DNA from: Sclerotiophoma versabilis
Lineage: Eukaryota > Ascomycota > Dothideomycetes > Pleosporales > Didymellaceae
DNA length: 64,000 nucleotides
Reading direction: 5' to 3'
NCBI GenBank assembly: GCA_012274445.1
Contig: JAAROD010000044.1
Span: forward strand, 930,001 to 994,000
Both the position numbers and the translations under genes were made by a program. Below the pieces are notes generated by a model. The model ran no database searches, had not been told where the DNA came from, and saw only the letters and a program-made list of their open reading frames with translations. Numbering within the stretch: position 1 is the first letter of the stretch; each line of letters opens with the position of its first letter. Shown one piece after another: positions 9,826 to 21,943 of this stretch.

Positions 9826-11526
9826 ATGGACTTCTCTGCGGAAGACGACGAGGCTTTGCGCCAGTTCATGCCAGCGCAGTTCGGCAAGAAAGATGCGGGT
9901 GTAGACATTGAGGCGCAAATCGAGCGCTGCCGGAGACCGGTGGTGGATGAGAACAAGCAGGGCAAGAAGGTGGAGGACAAGGACTCGGACGATGACAGCG
10001 ACGATGATTACGACGATGACGACGACGAAGATGAGTTCCCAGTCTCCCACGAGCTGGTCATCAAGACGCACGACCGCGCTGTCACGACCATTGCGCTCGA
10101 CCCTTCGGGCAATCGCATGGTGACAGGGAGCACAGACTGCACGTTGAAGCTGCACGATCTGAGTTCGCTGACCCCAAGTACAATTCGCGCTTTCAAGACG
10201 GTTGACCCGTTCGCAACGAAGGCGTCGCAAAGCGCAGAGGCGCACCTGATCCACCAGGTGCTGTTCAGCCCTCACGCGGGGAGCCAATTACTGTGTGTCA
10301 GTGCAACACCGCAGGCAAGGCTGTTTAGCAGAGATGGCGACCTCACTGCAGAGTATGTCAAGGGAGACATGTACTTGCGAGACAAGCACAACACGAAGGG
10401 ACACACAGCAGATCTTACGAGCGCTGCATGGCACCCTACGAATCGGGATAGATTTGTCACTGCGGGTACGGACAGTACGGTGCGCATATGGGATGTCAAC
10501 AAGAGGATGAAGCAGGAGGAGGTCATAGTGCACAAGTCGCGGGCAGCGGGGAGTGCGGGAATGACAAGAATGACGGCTGTTGCTTGGGGCGCTGCAGCTG
10601 AAGGTGGCAGCAGCATACTGGTTTCGGCGGCGCTCGATGGCAGCCTGGTCATGTGGGGTGGTGAAGGCCCGTACCACCGTCCTTCGGCGGAGATTCGTGA
10701 TGCGCATGAAAAGGATACATGGACAAGCGGACTGGACATCAGCGCCGACGGGAGACTGGTCATCACAAGAGGTGGAGACGACACCATCAAGCTGTGGGAC
10801 ACGCGCAAGTTCAAGACACCGCTCAACACAACATCACATCCCTCGACATCGTCACAATACCCAACATCGAATATCAAGTTTGCGCCAAACTCGGCCAGCA
10901 TCATCACAGGGTCGGAAACCGGACACCTACACATCCTCAACCCCGCAACGCTCCGTCCCGAGCTTGTCACGCCAGTCACTCCAGGCTCGGCACTCATCAC
11001 AGTGAACTGGCATCCTAAGCTCAACCAGATCTTCACCGGTTCCGCCAACGGCCAGACAACCATCCTCTTCCACCCCACCCTCTCCACAGGCGGCGCCCTC
11101 AGCATCCTCAGCAAGGCGCCCAAGAAGCGGCATGTCGATGACGACCCCAACCTTACCGTGGACATGGACCCGCTTGGGATGGCCGGCGAAGACCAAGGCG
11201 GCAGGGCCCAACCAGGCTCCTTCTCTGCACGACACCCAACCATTGGACTCACAGCGTCCGGCAAGAGTCGCGACCCACGGCGCCCACACATCCCGGCCGT
11301 GACGCCGTTTGCAAAGAGCACGCCGGACCAGAAGTATGTCATGGAGCAGATTGAGGGCAGCGATATGCGCGATGAGGATCCTCGGGAGGCGCTGCTAAAG
11401 TATGCGCCGAAGGCGGGGGAGAAGAATGTCTTCACTGGCGCCTGGGACAAGACGCAGCCAAAGCAGATCTACAAGGAGTATGATAGTGATGAGGACGAGC
11501 CGGCAGGGAAGAGGGCGAAGAGATAG
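9826..11526 (+). CDS. WD40 repeat protein, WDR70 orthologue
   Basis: A single exon encodes 566 residues, starting at an ATG and ending GKRAKR before TAG. The N-terminal 65 residues are charged, with a long Asp run (DDDSDDDYDDDDDEDEF), followed by about seven WD40 repeats to residue 420. Clear examples are VTGSTDCTLKLHDL, VTAGTDSTVRIWDV and ITRGGDDTIKLWDT. The C-terminal part is conserved in this family (MEQIEGSDMRDEDPREALL, then FTGAWDKTQPK and KEYDSDEDE). WDR70 is a nuclear protein. In fission yeast and human it acts with the CRL4 ubiquitin ligase in histone H2B ubiquitination at DNA breaks; that role is transferred from the family. The absence of introns contrasts with its neighbours. Confidence 0.9.
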   Translation: MDFSAEDDEALRQFMPAQFGKKDAGVDIEAQIERCRRPVVDENKQGKKVEDKDSDDDSDDDYDDDDDEDEFPVSHELVIKTHDRAVTTIALDPSGNRMVTGSTDCTLKLHDLSSLTPSTIRAFKTVDPFATKASQSAEAHLIHQVLFSPHAGSQLLCVSATPQARLFSRDGDLTAEYVKGDMYLRDKHNTKGHTADLTSAAWHPTNRDRFVTAGTDSTVRIWDVNKRMKQEEVIVHKSRAAGSAGMTRMTAVAWGAAAEGGSSILVSAALDGSLVMWGGEGPYHRPSAEIRDAHEKDTWTSGLDISADGRLVITRGGDDTIKLWDTRKFKTPLNTTSHPSTSSQYPTSNIKFAPNSASIITGSETGHLHILNPATLRPELVTPVTPGSALITVNWHPKLNQIFTGSANGQTTILFHPTLSTGGALSILSKAPKKRHVDDDPNLTVDMDPLGMAGEDQGGRAQPGSFSARHPTIGLTASGKSRDPRRPHIPAVTPFAKSTPDQKYVMEQIEGSDMRDEDPREALLKYAPKAGEKNVFTGAWDKTQPKQIYKEYDSDEDEPAGKRAKR

Positions 11527-11874
11527 TGGACGATGCAAGATTTGAGGCGTTGGGCTGCAGTGGAGGGGTTGGAAAGCTGCTATGTACCCAGATACGGACA
11601 TGGATGAATACGAGCAGTGCGAGATGCTACCAATGCTGGACTGGAGGGTGTCACGGCAGCCATGTCGTTGGACCGCAGCAGGCAGTGATTCGCCAATGGC
11701 CTCGGTGCACCAGTGCTTGGCAAAGTGCCCCCTGCCCCTGACCTCTACGCGACCTGCAAGGCAAACGCGACGCGCTCCGCACTTGGCATATCATCCCCAC
11801 CCACGCCAAACAACCTCCTCGCCGCCACCAACCATCGCCGACCACGAACCCAGCCCAGCCCACAAACCGCCAAC
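11527..11874. other. Intergenic region WDR70 to RIM1
   Basis: 348 bp of WDR70 3' flank and RIM1 promoter. The RIM1 frame extends upstream without a stop to a near-cognate codon at 11713, but no ATG lies there. I see no other feature. Confidence 0.5.
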
Positions 11875-12453
11875 ATGTTCGCCAACACATTCCGCACCGC
11901 CGCGCCCCGCGCCTTCACACGCAGCTTCTCGTCCTCGCCCGCCTCGCAGCTGGCGCGCATGACGGTCGTCGGTCGTCTGGGCGTCGCGCCCGAGGAAGTC
12001 ACCATCTCGGGCGACCGCACGCTGGTCAGATACGTGATTGGCTCGAGCTTCGGAAAGGGCGAGGACAAGAAGACCAGCTGGTTCAGGGTGGCCAGCTTTG
12101 TGCAGGGCGCGCAGAAGGACTTTCTGATGGGGGTGCCGAAGGGGTGAGTCTCGATCAGCTGCACAGCGTTCTTGTGCTGGGTGGGCGGCGTGCCCTGGGA
12201 AGGTGCCCGTCTGGCAGGCCGCTGGGCGGTTGTGGTGATGACGTGTTGCTGGGTCGTGGCTGACGTGTGTGTGACCAGCTCCCTCCTCTACGTCGACGCC
12301 GATGCGCGCATGGAGGTCTTCACCGACGCCGAGGGCAACAAGCGCTCCAACCTGAGCTTGGTCGCGAGGAACTTCGACGTCCTCTCCCGCGCCCGCACCG
12401 ACGAGGCCGCCGAGGCCAACGACGAGGGTCTCGTCCAGGAGACTTCCGCTTGA
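11875..12453 (+). CDS. RIM1: Mitochondrial single-stranded DNA-binding protein
   Basis: Two exons (11875-12143, 12279-12453) with a 135-nt intron (GTGAGT donor, CCAG acceptor) encode 147 residues. The first 25 or so residues form a mitochondrial presequence rich in Arg, Ser and Ala (MFANTFRTAAPRAFTRSFSS). The OB-fold SSB domain follows: MTVVGRLGVAPEEV, then RYVIGSSFGKGEDKKTSWFRV, then LYVDADARMEVFTDAEGNKRSN and a final LVARNFDVL strand. The protein coats single-stranded mitochondrial DNA during replication. The chosen ATG is the one that gives the presequence. The Glu/Asp-rich tail is typical for SSB proteins. It lies just upstream of MTO1, also mitochondrial, on the same strand. Confidence 0.93.
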
Positions 12454-12970
12454 GTGTCCTGGACTTCTGGCTGAGCATCGGTCTCTGCCTTGACATGTGT
12501 ACGATTGGCCGCTATACCCTTAATGAGGACTGGAAGTCACTCGACTTGCGGGGAGTTTGTGGACGAGACGAGTGGAGCTGTCATGCCATTTGCGGCGCTG
12601 TCGGCTTACTTTGGGATTTGTACGAGATATCAGAGTGTGTACCACGGCGAAATTTCTCTTATGTGTAATATCTGCTCCTGTAGAGGTATGAATGGACGCG
12701 TCTCGCGCAATACCAGGTCGGTTGCCTGTGCTCTACTGCCGCAGCGTTCGTCCATACGCGTACGTTATGACACACGACCTTAGCTCGAACCATCAGTTAT
12801 CATCGACTGCTTGAATTCAGAGGCTCCACGGACAGCTGCCGCATTACTCGCGCAGACAACTTTACATGCCCACGTGACTGCGCGCGGCGAAAGTTGCGGC
12901 GACCTCGAGACCTCCGCGTTCCACCCCAACTTTTTCAGACCGCTCCTCCGCCACCCCTTCACAGCCCACA
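12454..12970. other. Intergenic region RIM1 to MTO1
   Basis: 517 bp of RIM1 3' flank and MTO1 promoter. Short overlapping open frames occur but none resembles a protein. Confidence 0.5.
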
Positions 12971-15108
12971 ATGCAGCGAGTCGTTCCACAGCGAGCGCGC
13001 CAGCTCTGGGGCCATGCGCCGCGCGTGCGGTCCTTCAACAACCGGCACCGCAGAGCATTTGCCAGCGTCTCCGGCTCCGAGCAGTACTTTGCCCCCCAAT
13101 CACCTCACCAGCTACACATGGCTGACCACCATACAGACCCTACGATGTCATCGTCATCGGCGGTGGCCACGCAGGCTGCGAAGCCTCTGCCGCCGCCGCT
13201 CGCGCAGGCGCACGCACCGCGCTCGTCACTCCCTCTCGAGAAAACCTCGGCGTGTGCTCCTGCAATCCTTCGTTCGGCGGCATCGGCAAGGGCACAATGC
13301 TACGTGAGATCGACGCTCTGGATGGAGTCGTCGGCCGCATCGTCGACAAAGCGGGCGTCCAGTTCCGAGTCCTGAACCGCAAGAAGGGACCAGCGGTCTG
13401 GGGCCCGCGAGCGCAGATCGACAGAGCGCTGTACAAGAGGTACATGCGCGAGGAGATTGAGGGGTACAAGGGGTTGAGCGTGGTGGAAGGGAGTGTTGCC
13501 GATATCATAGTCGACCGCACGGAAGAGGAGGGGAGGAAGGGCAGCTATGGAAAGATTACAGGTGTGCGCTTGGAGAGCGGACAGATTATTCCTACGGGGA
13601 ATGTTGTCATTACAACTGGCACGTTTTTGGGCGGCGAGATCCACATCGGACTCGACGCATATCCGTCTGGGCGCATGGGCGAGGCCGCAACATTCGGGTT
13701 GAGCAAGAGTCTAAGGGAAGCTGGTTTTACACTGGGGAGGTTGAAGACAGGTACACCACCGCGACTGGATGCGAAATCCATCAACTTCAAGATCCTCGAC
13801 GCCCAGGAAGGCGACAATCCCCCCATGCCATTCAGTTACTTGAACGACCGCGTGCAGGTAGAGAACCAGCTGCTCAACCACGAAACCCGCACCAACGAAG
13901 CTGGCCACGAGATTATCCGCCAGAACCTCGACAAGTCAATACACATCCGCGAGACCGTCAAGGGGCCGCGATACTGCCCCTCGCTCGAATCCAAGATCAT
14001 TCGCTTCACAGACAAAAGCAGTCACATCATCTGGCTGGAGCCCGAAGGTTTCGACAACGACATCATCTACCCAAACGGCATATCCTGCACTGTCCCACCC
14101 GACGTCCAGGAAGCGTTCCTGAAGACGGTGAGGGGGTTAGAAAACGTCAAAATGCTGCAGCCTGGCTACGGCGTGGAATATGACTACGTCGACCCGCGAC
14201 ACCTTCGCAGCACTCTTGAAACAAAGAACATTTCTGGCCTCTTTCTCGCTGGCCAAATCAACGGGACAACAGGCTATGAAGAAGCCGCCGGCCAGGGTGT
14301 CGTGGCAGGCATAAACGCCGGCCTGCGCAGCCTAGGCAAAGAAGCCATGGTCATTACCCGCGCAGATGGATACATCGGCATCATGATCGACGACCTGATC
14401 ACCAAAGGCGTGTCAGAACCATACCGCATGTTCACGTCGCGCAGCGAATACCGCATGTCTGCGCGCGCCGACAACGCAGACACACGACTGACGGCACTCG
14501 GGCGCTCGCATGGCGTTGTATCTGACGCGCGCTGGTCCGCCTTCTCGCAAGAAGCAGAGCAGATGGCGGCGCTCACAAAACTGCTGCAGGGCAAATCCAT
14601 GGGCGCGCCGAGCTGGAAGATGGAAGGCTTCGATGTGCGCAACGACAGTACCAAGAGATCTGCCTACGATCTATTGCGCATGGCAAACACGACGCCGACA
14701 ACCCTGGCTTCCCTCCTGCCGGAGGTCACGACCTACTCCCAGCGTATACGCGATAGAGTGCACATCGAAGCCACCTACGCCCCCTACGTCGCCTACCAGG
14801 CCGCCGCCCAGGCCCGCTGGTTGCGCGACGAGCAACTAGCCCTGCCGTTAGATCTTGATTTCGAGTCCATCTTCGGGCTGAGTTTCGAGGAGAAAGCCGC
14901 GCTAAAGGTCGCCAGGCCGGAAAGTGTAGGCCAGGCGCGGCGAGTGGAGGGCGTGACGCCGACCGGCGCCCTGCGACTACTGCAGTACGTCAAGGGCGTT
15001 GGAAAAGAAGAGCGCGAACGGCGGTTCAAAGAAGAAGTTGAGAAGCGGAAAGCCATGTACAGAGACGTCGGCGGCGCGGCTGCCGGTGTAGCCGTGGAAG
15101 GGCTGTAG
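12971..15108 (+). CDS. MTO1: Mitochondrial tRNA uridine 5-carboxymethylaminomethyl modification enzyme (MnmG/GidA family)
   Basis: Two exons (12971-13083, 13137-15108) encode 694 residues. The 53-nt intron has a weak donor (GTACTT) but a good branch site and acceptor, and only this splice joins a presequence to the FAD domain in frame. The N-terminal 35 residues are Arg-rich and presequence-like. The FAD-binding Rossmann motif IGGGHAGCEA begins near residue 45, followed by the family signature CSCNPSFGGIGKG and then GTFLGGEIHIG, GRLKTGTPPRLD, GQINGTTGYEEAAGQG and TSRSEYRM. The C-terminal helical domain ends at a TAG at 15106-15108. With Mss1 it modifies the wobble uridine of mitochondrial tRNAs, using FAD and a methylene donor. 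Length matches the family. Confidence 0.95.
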
Positions 15109-16467
15109 GTCGTCTCAAGCCTTGGAGTTGTTTGTACTTGACCATTCACGTATGCATTGGGCGGCGTTTGATTCGCGGGAAAGCCAGACCTTGATGCCCC
15201 AGACGAGAGGCCGGGTGTAGTTAGTTTGTACAGTATAACATGTGTAAGAATAATACATACCTACGTCTTTACCTCCATCGACTCTCACTCTTGATTCGGC
15301 TACGCAGTCTCTCACGTTTACACACAACAAAGCCGGTCCAGCATAAGAAAGTAGCGACATCTGCCCTCCAACTCATCGATCCCAATCCGATCAAGCCGCA
15401 CACAGTGCTTGTTTCTCTGACGTCAGCTCAAGTAGGAAGCGCCCCCTGCAAACCCCCTTCCAGCAGTCCAACCGCGTCCAAGCTTCCACCAGGGCCCATA
15501 TCCCAGGGGTGCATTGCATGGCGTTTAGCGAGCCCCTTTGCAGTAAACATTACAGAAGGAGAAGGAGAAGGAGAAGAAGGATTTCTGTCGTCTTTGCGAC
15601 CTATTGGATCTCTCGGGATCGAGGACCTGTTCTCCATCCTGGTTAGCTGACCCCGGTTTCGCCGTCGGGGGCTTGATGGGTTTCCGGATTTTGCATGTCC
15701 GGGGTTAGTGGTCGCGAAGGTGCGCATGTAGCTTCTTTTACCGTCGGGAGGGAGTGATTTGGTCCGTACGTGGACTTGGGGTCACATGTGTGATTCATCT
15801 CGTGATTATTGCTGTTTGCCAGCTGTATTGTAAACACGTATATAGCTGAGATATCTTTGACTGAGAGACATCGACCGGACAGCTGTGAATCAGTGCGACT
15901 TACGCTAACCGAGGAATGGAGGGGACGTTGGTGGCTTGGGAATGGTCAGCACTGTGGATATCCGTCTCACGTAATGCACTGTTGATCTTGACAATACCGT
16001 GGTCACCGTATCGGAGAAGTTGTTGTTGATAAGTGTTCTGCATTGTTGCAATATTATACACACGCCTCAAGCGACGACCTCCACTATGGTATCCTATCCA
16101 CAAGAAAGACGCAGCGACCACAAGGTGCGCGTAACGGCGTTCAGCGCCAAGTACCATCCAACAACTTTTGCAGAAAATCGCTTGTATGCCAACAGGATAT
16201 GCAACCATGTCAGGGAATTTGACGCGCGTAGGCGAAGCGAAAGAAAAAAGGGTGCTCGTGTTCGTGACATCCAATACCGGAAAAAAAATGCATGCGACGC
16301 AATGCAATGCAAACATCGTAAGATGCTCAAAATGAAGAAGAAACGAAACCCGATCTAGGGAATCAATAATAAAGAAGAAAGAAATGTAGCCACTCTATCG
16401 AGGTTCGCCCAGCGCCGAATGCTTGTATCGTGATAAGACATCAATAAAGACAGTCGTTGACGACCGC
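15109..16467. other. Intergenic region between convergent MTO1 and STE12
   Basis: 1.36 kb between two 3' ends. It holds a purine tract at 15555-15580 and AATAAA-like signals near 16365 and 16443 suited to the STE12 3' end. A 119-codon open frame at 15999-16358 is Lys/Arg-rich without recognisable similarity and is not called a gene. Confidence 0.55.
15555..15580 (+). repeat. GAAGGA purine microsatellite
   Basis: An imperfect repeat of GAAGGA units, 26 bases of pure purine, in the MTO1-STE12 convergent gap. Confidence 0.85.
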
Positions 16468-18856
16468 CTAGTAGTGGCCGGCCATCAGCTGGTGAGGTGT
16501 GGCCATGGTAGCGCCCATACCGAGACCTGGGCCCGGAATGTCGGCGTAAGTAGCGGGGACGCTATGCACGCTGTTGAGGTACTCGTTGCCGGATGTTGGT
16601 GACTCCTCTTCCAAGTTGAGGTCATCTTCACCGTCCAGCTCTTCCTCGTTAACGTCCTCAATAAGCTCGCCGTCAGGACGAGGCTCGTGAGTGCGACGGT
16701 GTCTGATTTGTATTAGCATCGGTGATTCAGGAAGAGAGGACGTGAGAAACTTACTGGGCAAGGTTGTCTGAACGCGAGAAAGCCTTGTTGCACAACGGGC
16801 AGACGTATGGTCGTTCTTGTGTGTGGGTGCGCACGTGCCTAAGCGCCAGATCGTCAGCGTCAATGCTTAAAATAGTTTTGGGTCTCAACGACCTATCAAC
16901 AGGAAATGAGAGGGTAGTAGGCGCTTACCTCTTGAGGTGTTCTAATCTCTTGAAGAGCCTGCCACATGTGGGAATAGGGCACGAGTGGGACTTCTGAGGG
17001 TAGGGACCAATCTCCATCATGGTAGCACTGCGCGCGCGTCGGAAGACGGGTCCACCGGCCGCACGAGCAACAGCGCTGTGTTGGAGGGGTGTCTCGAACA
17101 ATTCACTGTTGACCATGCTGTTCAGATCATCGTGTTGCAGCATTGCTGGTTGAGGCTCAGGGCTCTCTTCAACAGTGTTGAGAGGTGTACCTTGGCGGGA
17201 GATGTCAACGAGAGGCTTGGCTTCTGACATGGGCTGGGCGTAGCTTGTAACGTTGGGCGATGGCGAGTTGTGTTGCGACTCATCGGCCTCAGGAACTGGG
17301 TTGACTGACATGGACCGTCTCAGATCGCTTTGTCGGTGGACCTGGTGAGCATTACCAGCAGCGGCAACGGCAGCAGTAATGCCGGCAGAGAGAGACGATC
17401 GCCTCCTGCGCTGCTTGTAGGTAGGCGAGCCCTCAATAACAGAGTAAACGTTGCCAGGCGCGAATGGCCTCGAGACAGGGTAGCCAGGGCCCATCAAGTT
17501 TGACGGAGGAATGTTCATCAGGGGATTGAATGTGTTGGGTACTGGAAGGTCAGGAATGGCGCTGTACAGGCCAGTGTCCTCATTGGCAATGTATGCTGGC
17601 TCAGCACCAAGACCAATCTGGTGCTGTGGTGGGGTGAGAGGTTCGAAAGACATGCCGCGAGTGCTGTAGTCCTCGTAGTGTGATGACACGAAAGAAGGCG
17701 CTGGCGAGTACTCCATGTAAGCGGGCATAGAGCTGTGGCGCTGGTGCACCTGCGAAAGTGGAATGCCGTTGCGGTCGTACTGCAGGGAGGTGCTGAACTC
17801 GCGCTCTCTGCTCTTCATAACGGTGGGCTGCATTGCCGGTGGCATAGAAGGTGGCATAGACATCTGCTGGTGGTACTGAACCATGGGGTCCTCGTGCTGG
17901 TGATGGTGGTGTACTGGCTGGTGATGCATGGGCTGCTGCTGAGGCATGTGTTGAGGAACTGGGACCATCTGTGGCGGTGGCATCGACTCTCTCGACATCA
18001 TGTCAGGTGCAGGCGATGGCTGGTGCTGGTGCTGGTGCTGATGCGGGTGCTGGTACGAAGGCTGTACGTTGTTGTTGAATGACGAAGAGTTGGTTTGTTG
18101 AGCTTTGGTGAGCTGCTCGAAGAGGGACTGAGAGGAATCGAACTCGAAGGAGAGCGCGGGCTCGCTGACGGCCATGGTGGTGGCCTCCTGTCCCATCTTC
18201 TCGCGCTTCAGGTCGCGCTCAAGGGCATCGAGGAAAAGACGGTCATGGGGTACGCTGTACCAGTAGAAGACCTTCTGCTTCTTTTGTGTGCGGATGCAGT
18301 TGTTCTTGTATAGGAAGTCGAGGAATGCGCTCTTGGGCTCCTCCAGCGACGCGTCTGTGCCGGACTTCAGGTTGCGCAAATCTGAGAAAATGCCCTCCTC
18401 GAACTTCTTGGAGTTCTTGACGGGGCGGCCAAAGGCCTGAAATCTAAAGGACAGGCATCGCACGATGTCGGTGCCTGAGATGTGAAAGAGGTTGTTCCTG
18501 CAGGCCAGTTAGGTTTGGAAGTGTGTATGGATAGCAGCAGCGGCACATACCATAGCACGCAGGAGACATATTCGCCTGTGGGCAGGAGGAACCTGCGGAT
18601 GTACTGGTCTGGTTGCCAGTCGACGGGTGCTGAGATGAGAAAGTACTTGACTGGGCGGCGGTTAGTAGAAGGCAACGCAGGCAATCCAGGCCCCATTGGG
18701 GGTGGAGGCATGGGTGCGGCACGTACGGTTGTCGACTTGCTGCAGGGCGACGATGCTGTCCGGCGGCAGGCTTTGCTGAGCGTCCTGGTCTAGGAGGAAG
18801 GTCTCAGGCGCGACAGAGCGTGCCTGAGGCGGGGCCATCTGGCTGCTGGGGAACAT
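16468..18856 (-). CDS. STE12: Transcription factor Ste12 (STE domain plus two C2H2 zinc fingers)
   Basis: Five exons (18856-18727, 18650-18551, 18497-16929, 16838-16755, 16702-16468) encode 705 residues; introns are 76, 53, 90 and 52 nt, all with standard signals. The homeodomain-like STE region spans about residues 43-170 (KYFLISAPVDWQPDQYIRRF, then RFQAFGRPVKNSKKFEEG). A His/Gln/Pro-rich linker with HQHQHQHQ and HHHHQH follows. Two fingers use C583/C588/H601/H605 and C613/C616/H629/H633; intron 3 cuts the first finger, and the last intron falls inside the second just before H629. The C-terminal fingers mark the filamentous-fungus type, absent in budding yeast. Ste12 acts in the nucleus below the Fus3/Kss1-type MAP kinase in mating, invasive growth and infection structures; this is family knowledge. 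The start chosen is the ATG giving MFPSSQMAPP. Confidence 0.95.
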
Positions 18857-19588
18857 GCTGCGCTGCAACACGTCCCTCTATAGACGGGTGTTTGGGGTCG
18901 CGGAGGTCAGACGTCGGTGACGTGATGGTGGCAGAGGTGTGCTGGAAACGCGAGGGGAAGCGCGGTGGAGGGCCTGCCAGGTTGGAACAACAAGAGTTGA
19001 AGCGCAAAGCGAAAGAGATATCGGCCAGCGACGGTTTGAGATGTGTTAAATGAGAAGGAAATGTATCGCGAGCGGTCTCGTCGGGTGGGTGAGCGAGCAG
19101 AGGTGACGGGCTGGGGATGCGAAACGAGGTCTGGGAGGGAAGCGGCAGGTTAAAGTGTCGCAGCACTGAAACGCCCTGGGCTCTGGGCTCTGTTGGCCTA
19201 GCGGTGTTTGAGAAGGAGCTTGGCCATTGGTCTCTGCGCCGGCCTGCGGACCCCTGCTACCAATCTATTTCGAGGCCCGCACTCTGGCGTGCGGGCGACT
19301 CGTGGGACGGCCGTGCAGCGGTGGAGAGTGGAATGGTGGTGAGCGTGAATGACTCTAGCGTGGATGCACCGGGGCCTGCACCAGCGCGGCTGGCCGCCGA
19401 CAACGCTTGGAGGTGGTGGCCGGTGCTGCTGCCATGTCGTGAGGGAGCGCGGTAGCGGTGGATCAGTCGCCAGTCGACCCTGCGGCCCCCGTCGCGCAGA
19501 CAGCAGCATGCCTGCGCGCCCCTGCTGGCACAGTCGCCGCCATCATGCAGCGCCGCCGTCTGCCGTCTGGACGCAGGCCTGCTGGAGC

Positions 19589-19615
19589 GCTCCCAGTGCT
19601 CCCAGTGCTCCCAGT
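19589..19615 (+). repeat. Three tandem copies of a 9-mer
   Basis: GCTCCCAGT is repeated three times exactly and followed by a partial copy, upstream of STE12. Confidence 0.9.
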
Positions 19616-20640
19616 GCCCAGGGCGCCCTTTCCTCGCGGTTGCTCGCACCTGCCCCACTCGCTACCTGCCCGGCCTGCCCTCGCGACGCCATGCTCGCTC
19701 GGAATGACAGCTGCGCCGAGTGCTCGACCAGATCAACGCGGTCCGGCGGCTGCTGCGACCTCACCAGCTCAGAGTCTAACTGACGCAACAGCCGGCGTGA
19801 GGGCAGATCCGGCACCACACTCGCCTCAACACCACGCTGCTGCACGAGCGCAGCCTCGTGGGCGTTGCTAGCTGCCCGTGTGCTGCCGGCTTTGCTTCGC
19901 TGCCTGCGTCCTATCACTATCCCCACTGTCAACCGAACTTCCCCAGTCGATAGAAGCTGCTCTGCTATCACCCAAATTCGCGCTGCAGAGCCTGAGGCTG
20001 CGCTGGCGACCCACCGGCAAGCGCCGCCGAATTTCCCCATTTCCCTCTGTCTGCGAATCGCCGTCACCAGCACAAGAGCATGTCATCATCGAGCCCGTCC
20101 ACCCTGTTTGTCAAACCCACCCAGTTGTGGCTGCTCAACCGATGGTGGGAGTGCCTCGAGATGCAGGAACCAGCAGAAGCAGCGTTGAAGCATCGTTTGA
20201 TCACCGCCCTGAAACACGCTTTTTCCTCGGCCTGCGGGAGCGGCCATTGGTTCTCTTCAGATCTTTCCTTCTCTAGCCTACCACTATCTGCGATCTGCTT
20301 CGTCCTGTGAGTGGTGAGAATATGCGCTTACGTCCTGAGGCTTCACTTCAGACACCCAGGCTCGCTGCTCTGCCATCAATTGCAGGATGTTTGTGCAGCG
20401 TAACGCTGCCTCTCAAGCCAGTGAGCGCGTGGTCGAAGCCGTTTCAGATTTGCTTTTAGCTAGTATGATCGTTCTAGCCGTTTTGTCCAACGCACGAGTC
20501 AGCGAATGAAGAACGGCCGGTGGCCCTGCCTTTCGAGTGCAAGCGCCGCTCGCAACTGTCGACATGCAGCTTGCTTCCGTCACCACCTTCATGCAGTCGA
20601 AAAGGGTCGTCACAAACCCCACGTTTCGGCGCCTTCGGTA

Positions 20641-20661
20641 CTTGCAGCTTGCAGCTTGCAG
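20641..20661 (+). repeat. Three tandem copies of a 7-mer
   Basis: CTTGCAG is repeated three times and followed by CTTC, in the gene-poor region upstream of STE12. Confidence 0.9.
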
Positions 20662-21547
20662 CTTCGAATCTCGGACGCTGTCGTGCTTGTCGTGGTTTGG
20701 ATGAATGACACCACGACCCAGTTTGTCTCTTCGCTTATGACTCGCAATTCCACTCGGTTCCATACTGTACGCAGCCGTATTTGAGATGCTATCGAGATCT
20801 GAGAGTTTTGGTAGGCTTGCCTCGGGACTTGAAAGCTGCCGTGTTTCGTCCAAATAGTGTGCGGAATTTTGGGTAATGGGAATCTGGATATCCTGCCTCG
20901 TGCATCCTCCCTGCGAACGCTTGGTACCTTGCGGAAGGGATCCTCACGAAAACAAGTTCTCGTGTTTGCCGGCGTAGCAATTCTCATCGGAGCAAGCATC
21001 GTTTTGGGACATAGTAGCCTGTACCTGCGTTAGCGGGGGCTGGAGTGGCACATATGAAACCCATCCACACCCTTCGATGTGCTCGAACGGGATGTCAGGA
21101 TGCTCGCTAGAAGCCTCATGGTCTCACTAGGAAGGGAGCATGCCGTCGCTCGGACCAGTTCTTCTCTATGCGTAGTAGGCCATTGCTAGTGTGCGATCGC
21201 ACTGGTCGTTCTTGTGGCCGTGGAAGAAGTAATAAGGTTTCAACCATGCTCGTTAGTTGGGACGTTGTAAGTCGGTTAGTGTTGACGACAAGTCATGTGT
21301 TGCAGCTGTGGCTACAAGCTCGTTCGATTTGAATGACGTTAGGCCTATCACTCCCTTTTTCGACAATTCGCAATCCGGCAAGCGAGTCTGGGCGAGTTGG
21401 TACACTTGCAGAGATAGCGAAAAGATGTAAGTAGTCCGAACTAATCGGCCGGTTTATCCGCTATATCACTATCTACAGTATGTACCGTTAAGTGTGCGAA
21501 GTTTCGGCTTTGATGATGGCACATTCCGTGAACTCAAATCGCAAACC

Positions 21548-21943
21548 ATGCAGGTAAAGCGGGCGGGACTCCACGTTCATGGTGCCCTCCCTTATCGAAT
21601 ATCATATCAATGTGTTTCAGCAGCAGTGGCCGCGAAATCATTGCTGATCAAGAATGCCGACCGAGAAGAGGTCCAGGGCACCAGATGCAGGGTGTGTTTG
21701 ATGTCCCTGATCTGCTTCCGCTGCCTCAGAATTCGAAGCCATGTATCAGACTCGCGGGAGTTTCAGGACAATCCGCTACTTGCAGAAGGGTTCCATGTGC
21801 TCGAGTGCACTTTTACCATCGCGGAAGAAGATATTGAGCCGCCGGCAATAACTTTGACAGGCATTGCTGTTCGAACGTTGTGCAACAAGCGACGAAGGCT
21901 TCCATCAACCACCAAGAAGCCATCGATTCTCAAGTCACTCTAG
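21548..21943 (+). CDS. Doubtful orphan open reading frame
   Basis: The frame runs from an ATG to TAG with 131 codons. The middle has closely spaced cysteines (CRVCLMSLICFRC) but no known finger pattern, and the end is basic. I do not recognise it. There is no obvious promoter or intron. It is listed because it is the longest frame with an internal ATG and an interesting Cys pattern in an otherwise empty region; chance is the more likely explanation. Confidence 0.15.
   Translation: MQVKRAGLHVHGALPYRISYQCVSAAVAAKSLLIKNADREEVQGTRCRVCLMSLICFRCLRIRSHVSDSREFQDNPLLAEGFHVLECTFTIAEEDIEPPAITLTGIAVRTLCNKRRRLPSTTKKPSILKSL

Noticed and set aside
10272..11450. A 392-codon open frame on the minus strand
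   Set aside because: It lies fully antisense to the intact WDR70 gene and owes its length to the codon bias of that gene; the protein has no recognisable pattern.
19349..20073. Several overlapping 100-176-codon frames upstream of STE12
   Set aside because: They overlap on both strands in GC-rich DNA, include tandem repeats, and have no domain or splice structure; a long promoter/leader is more likely.
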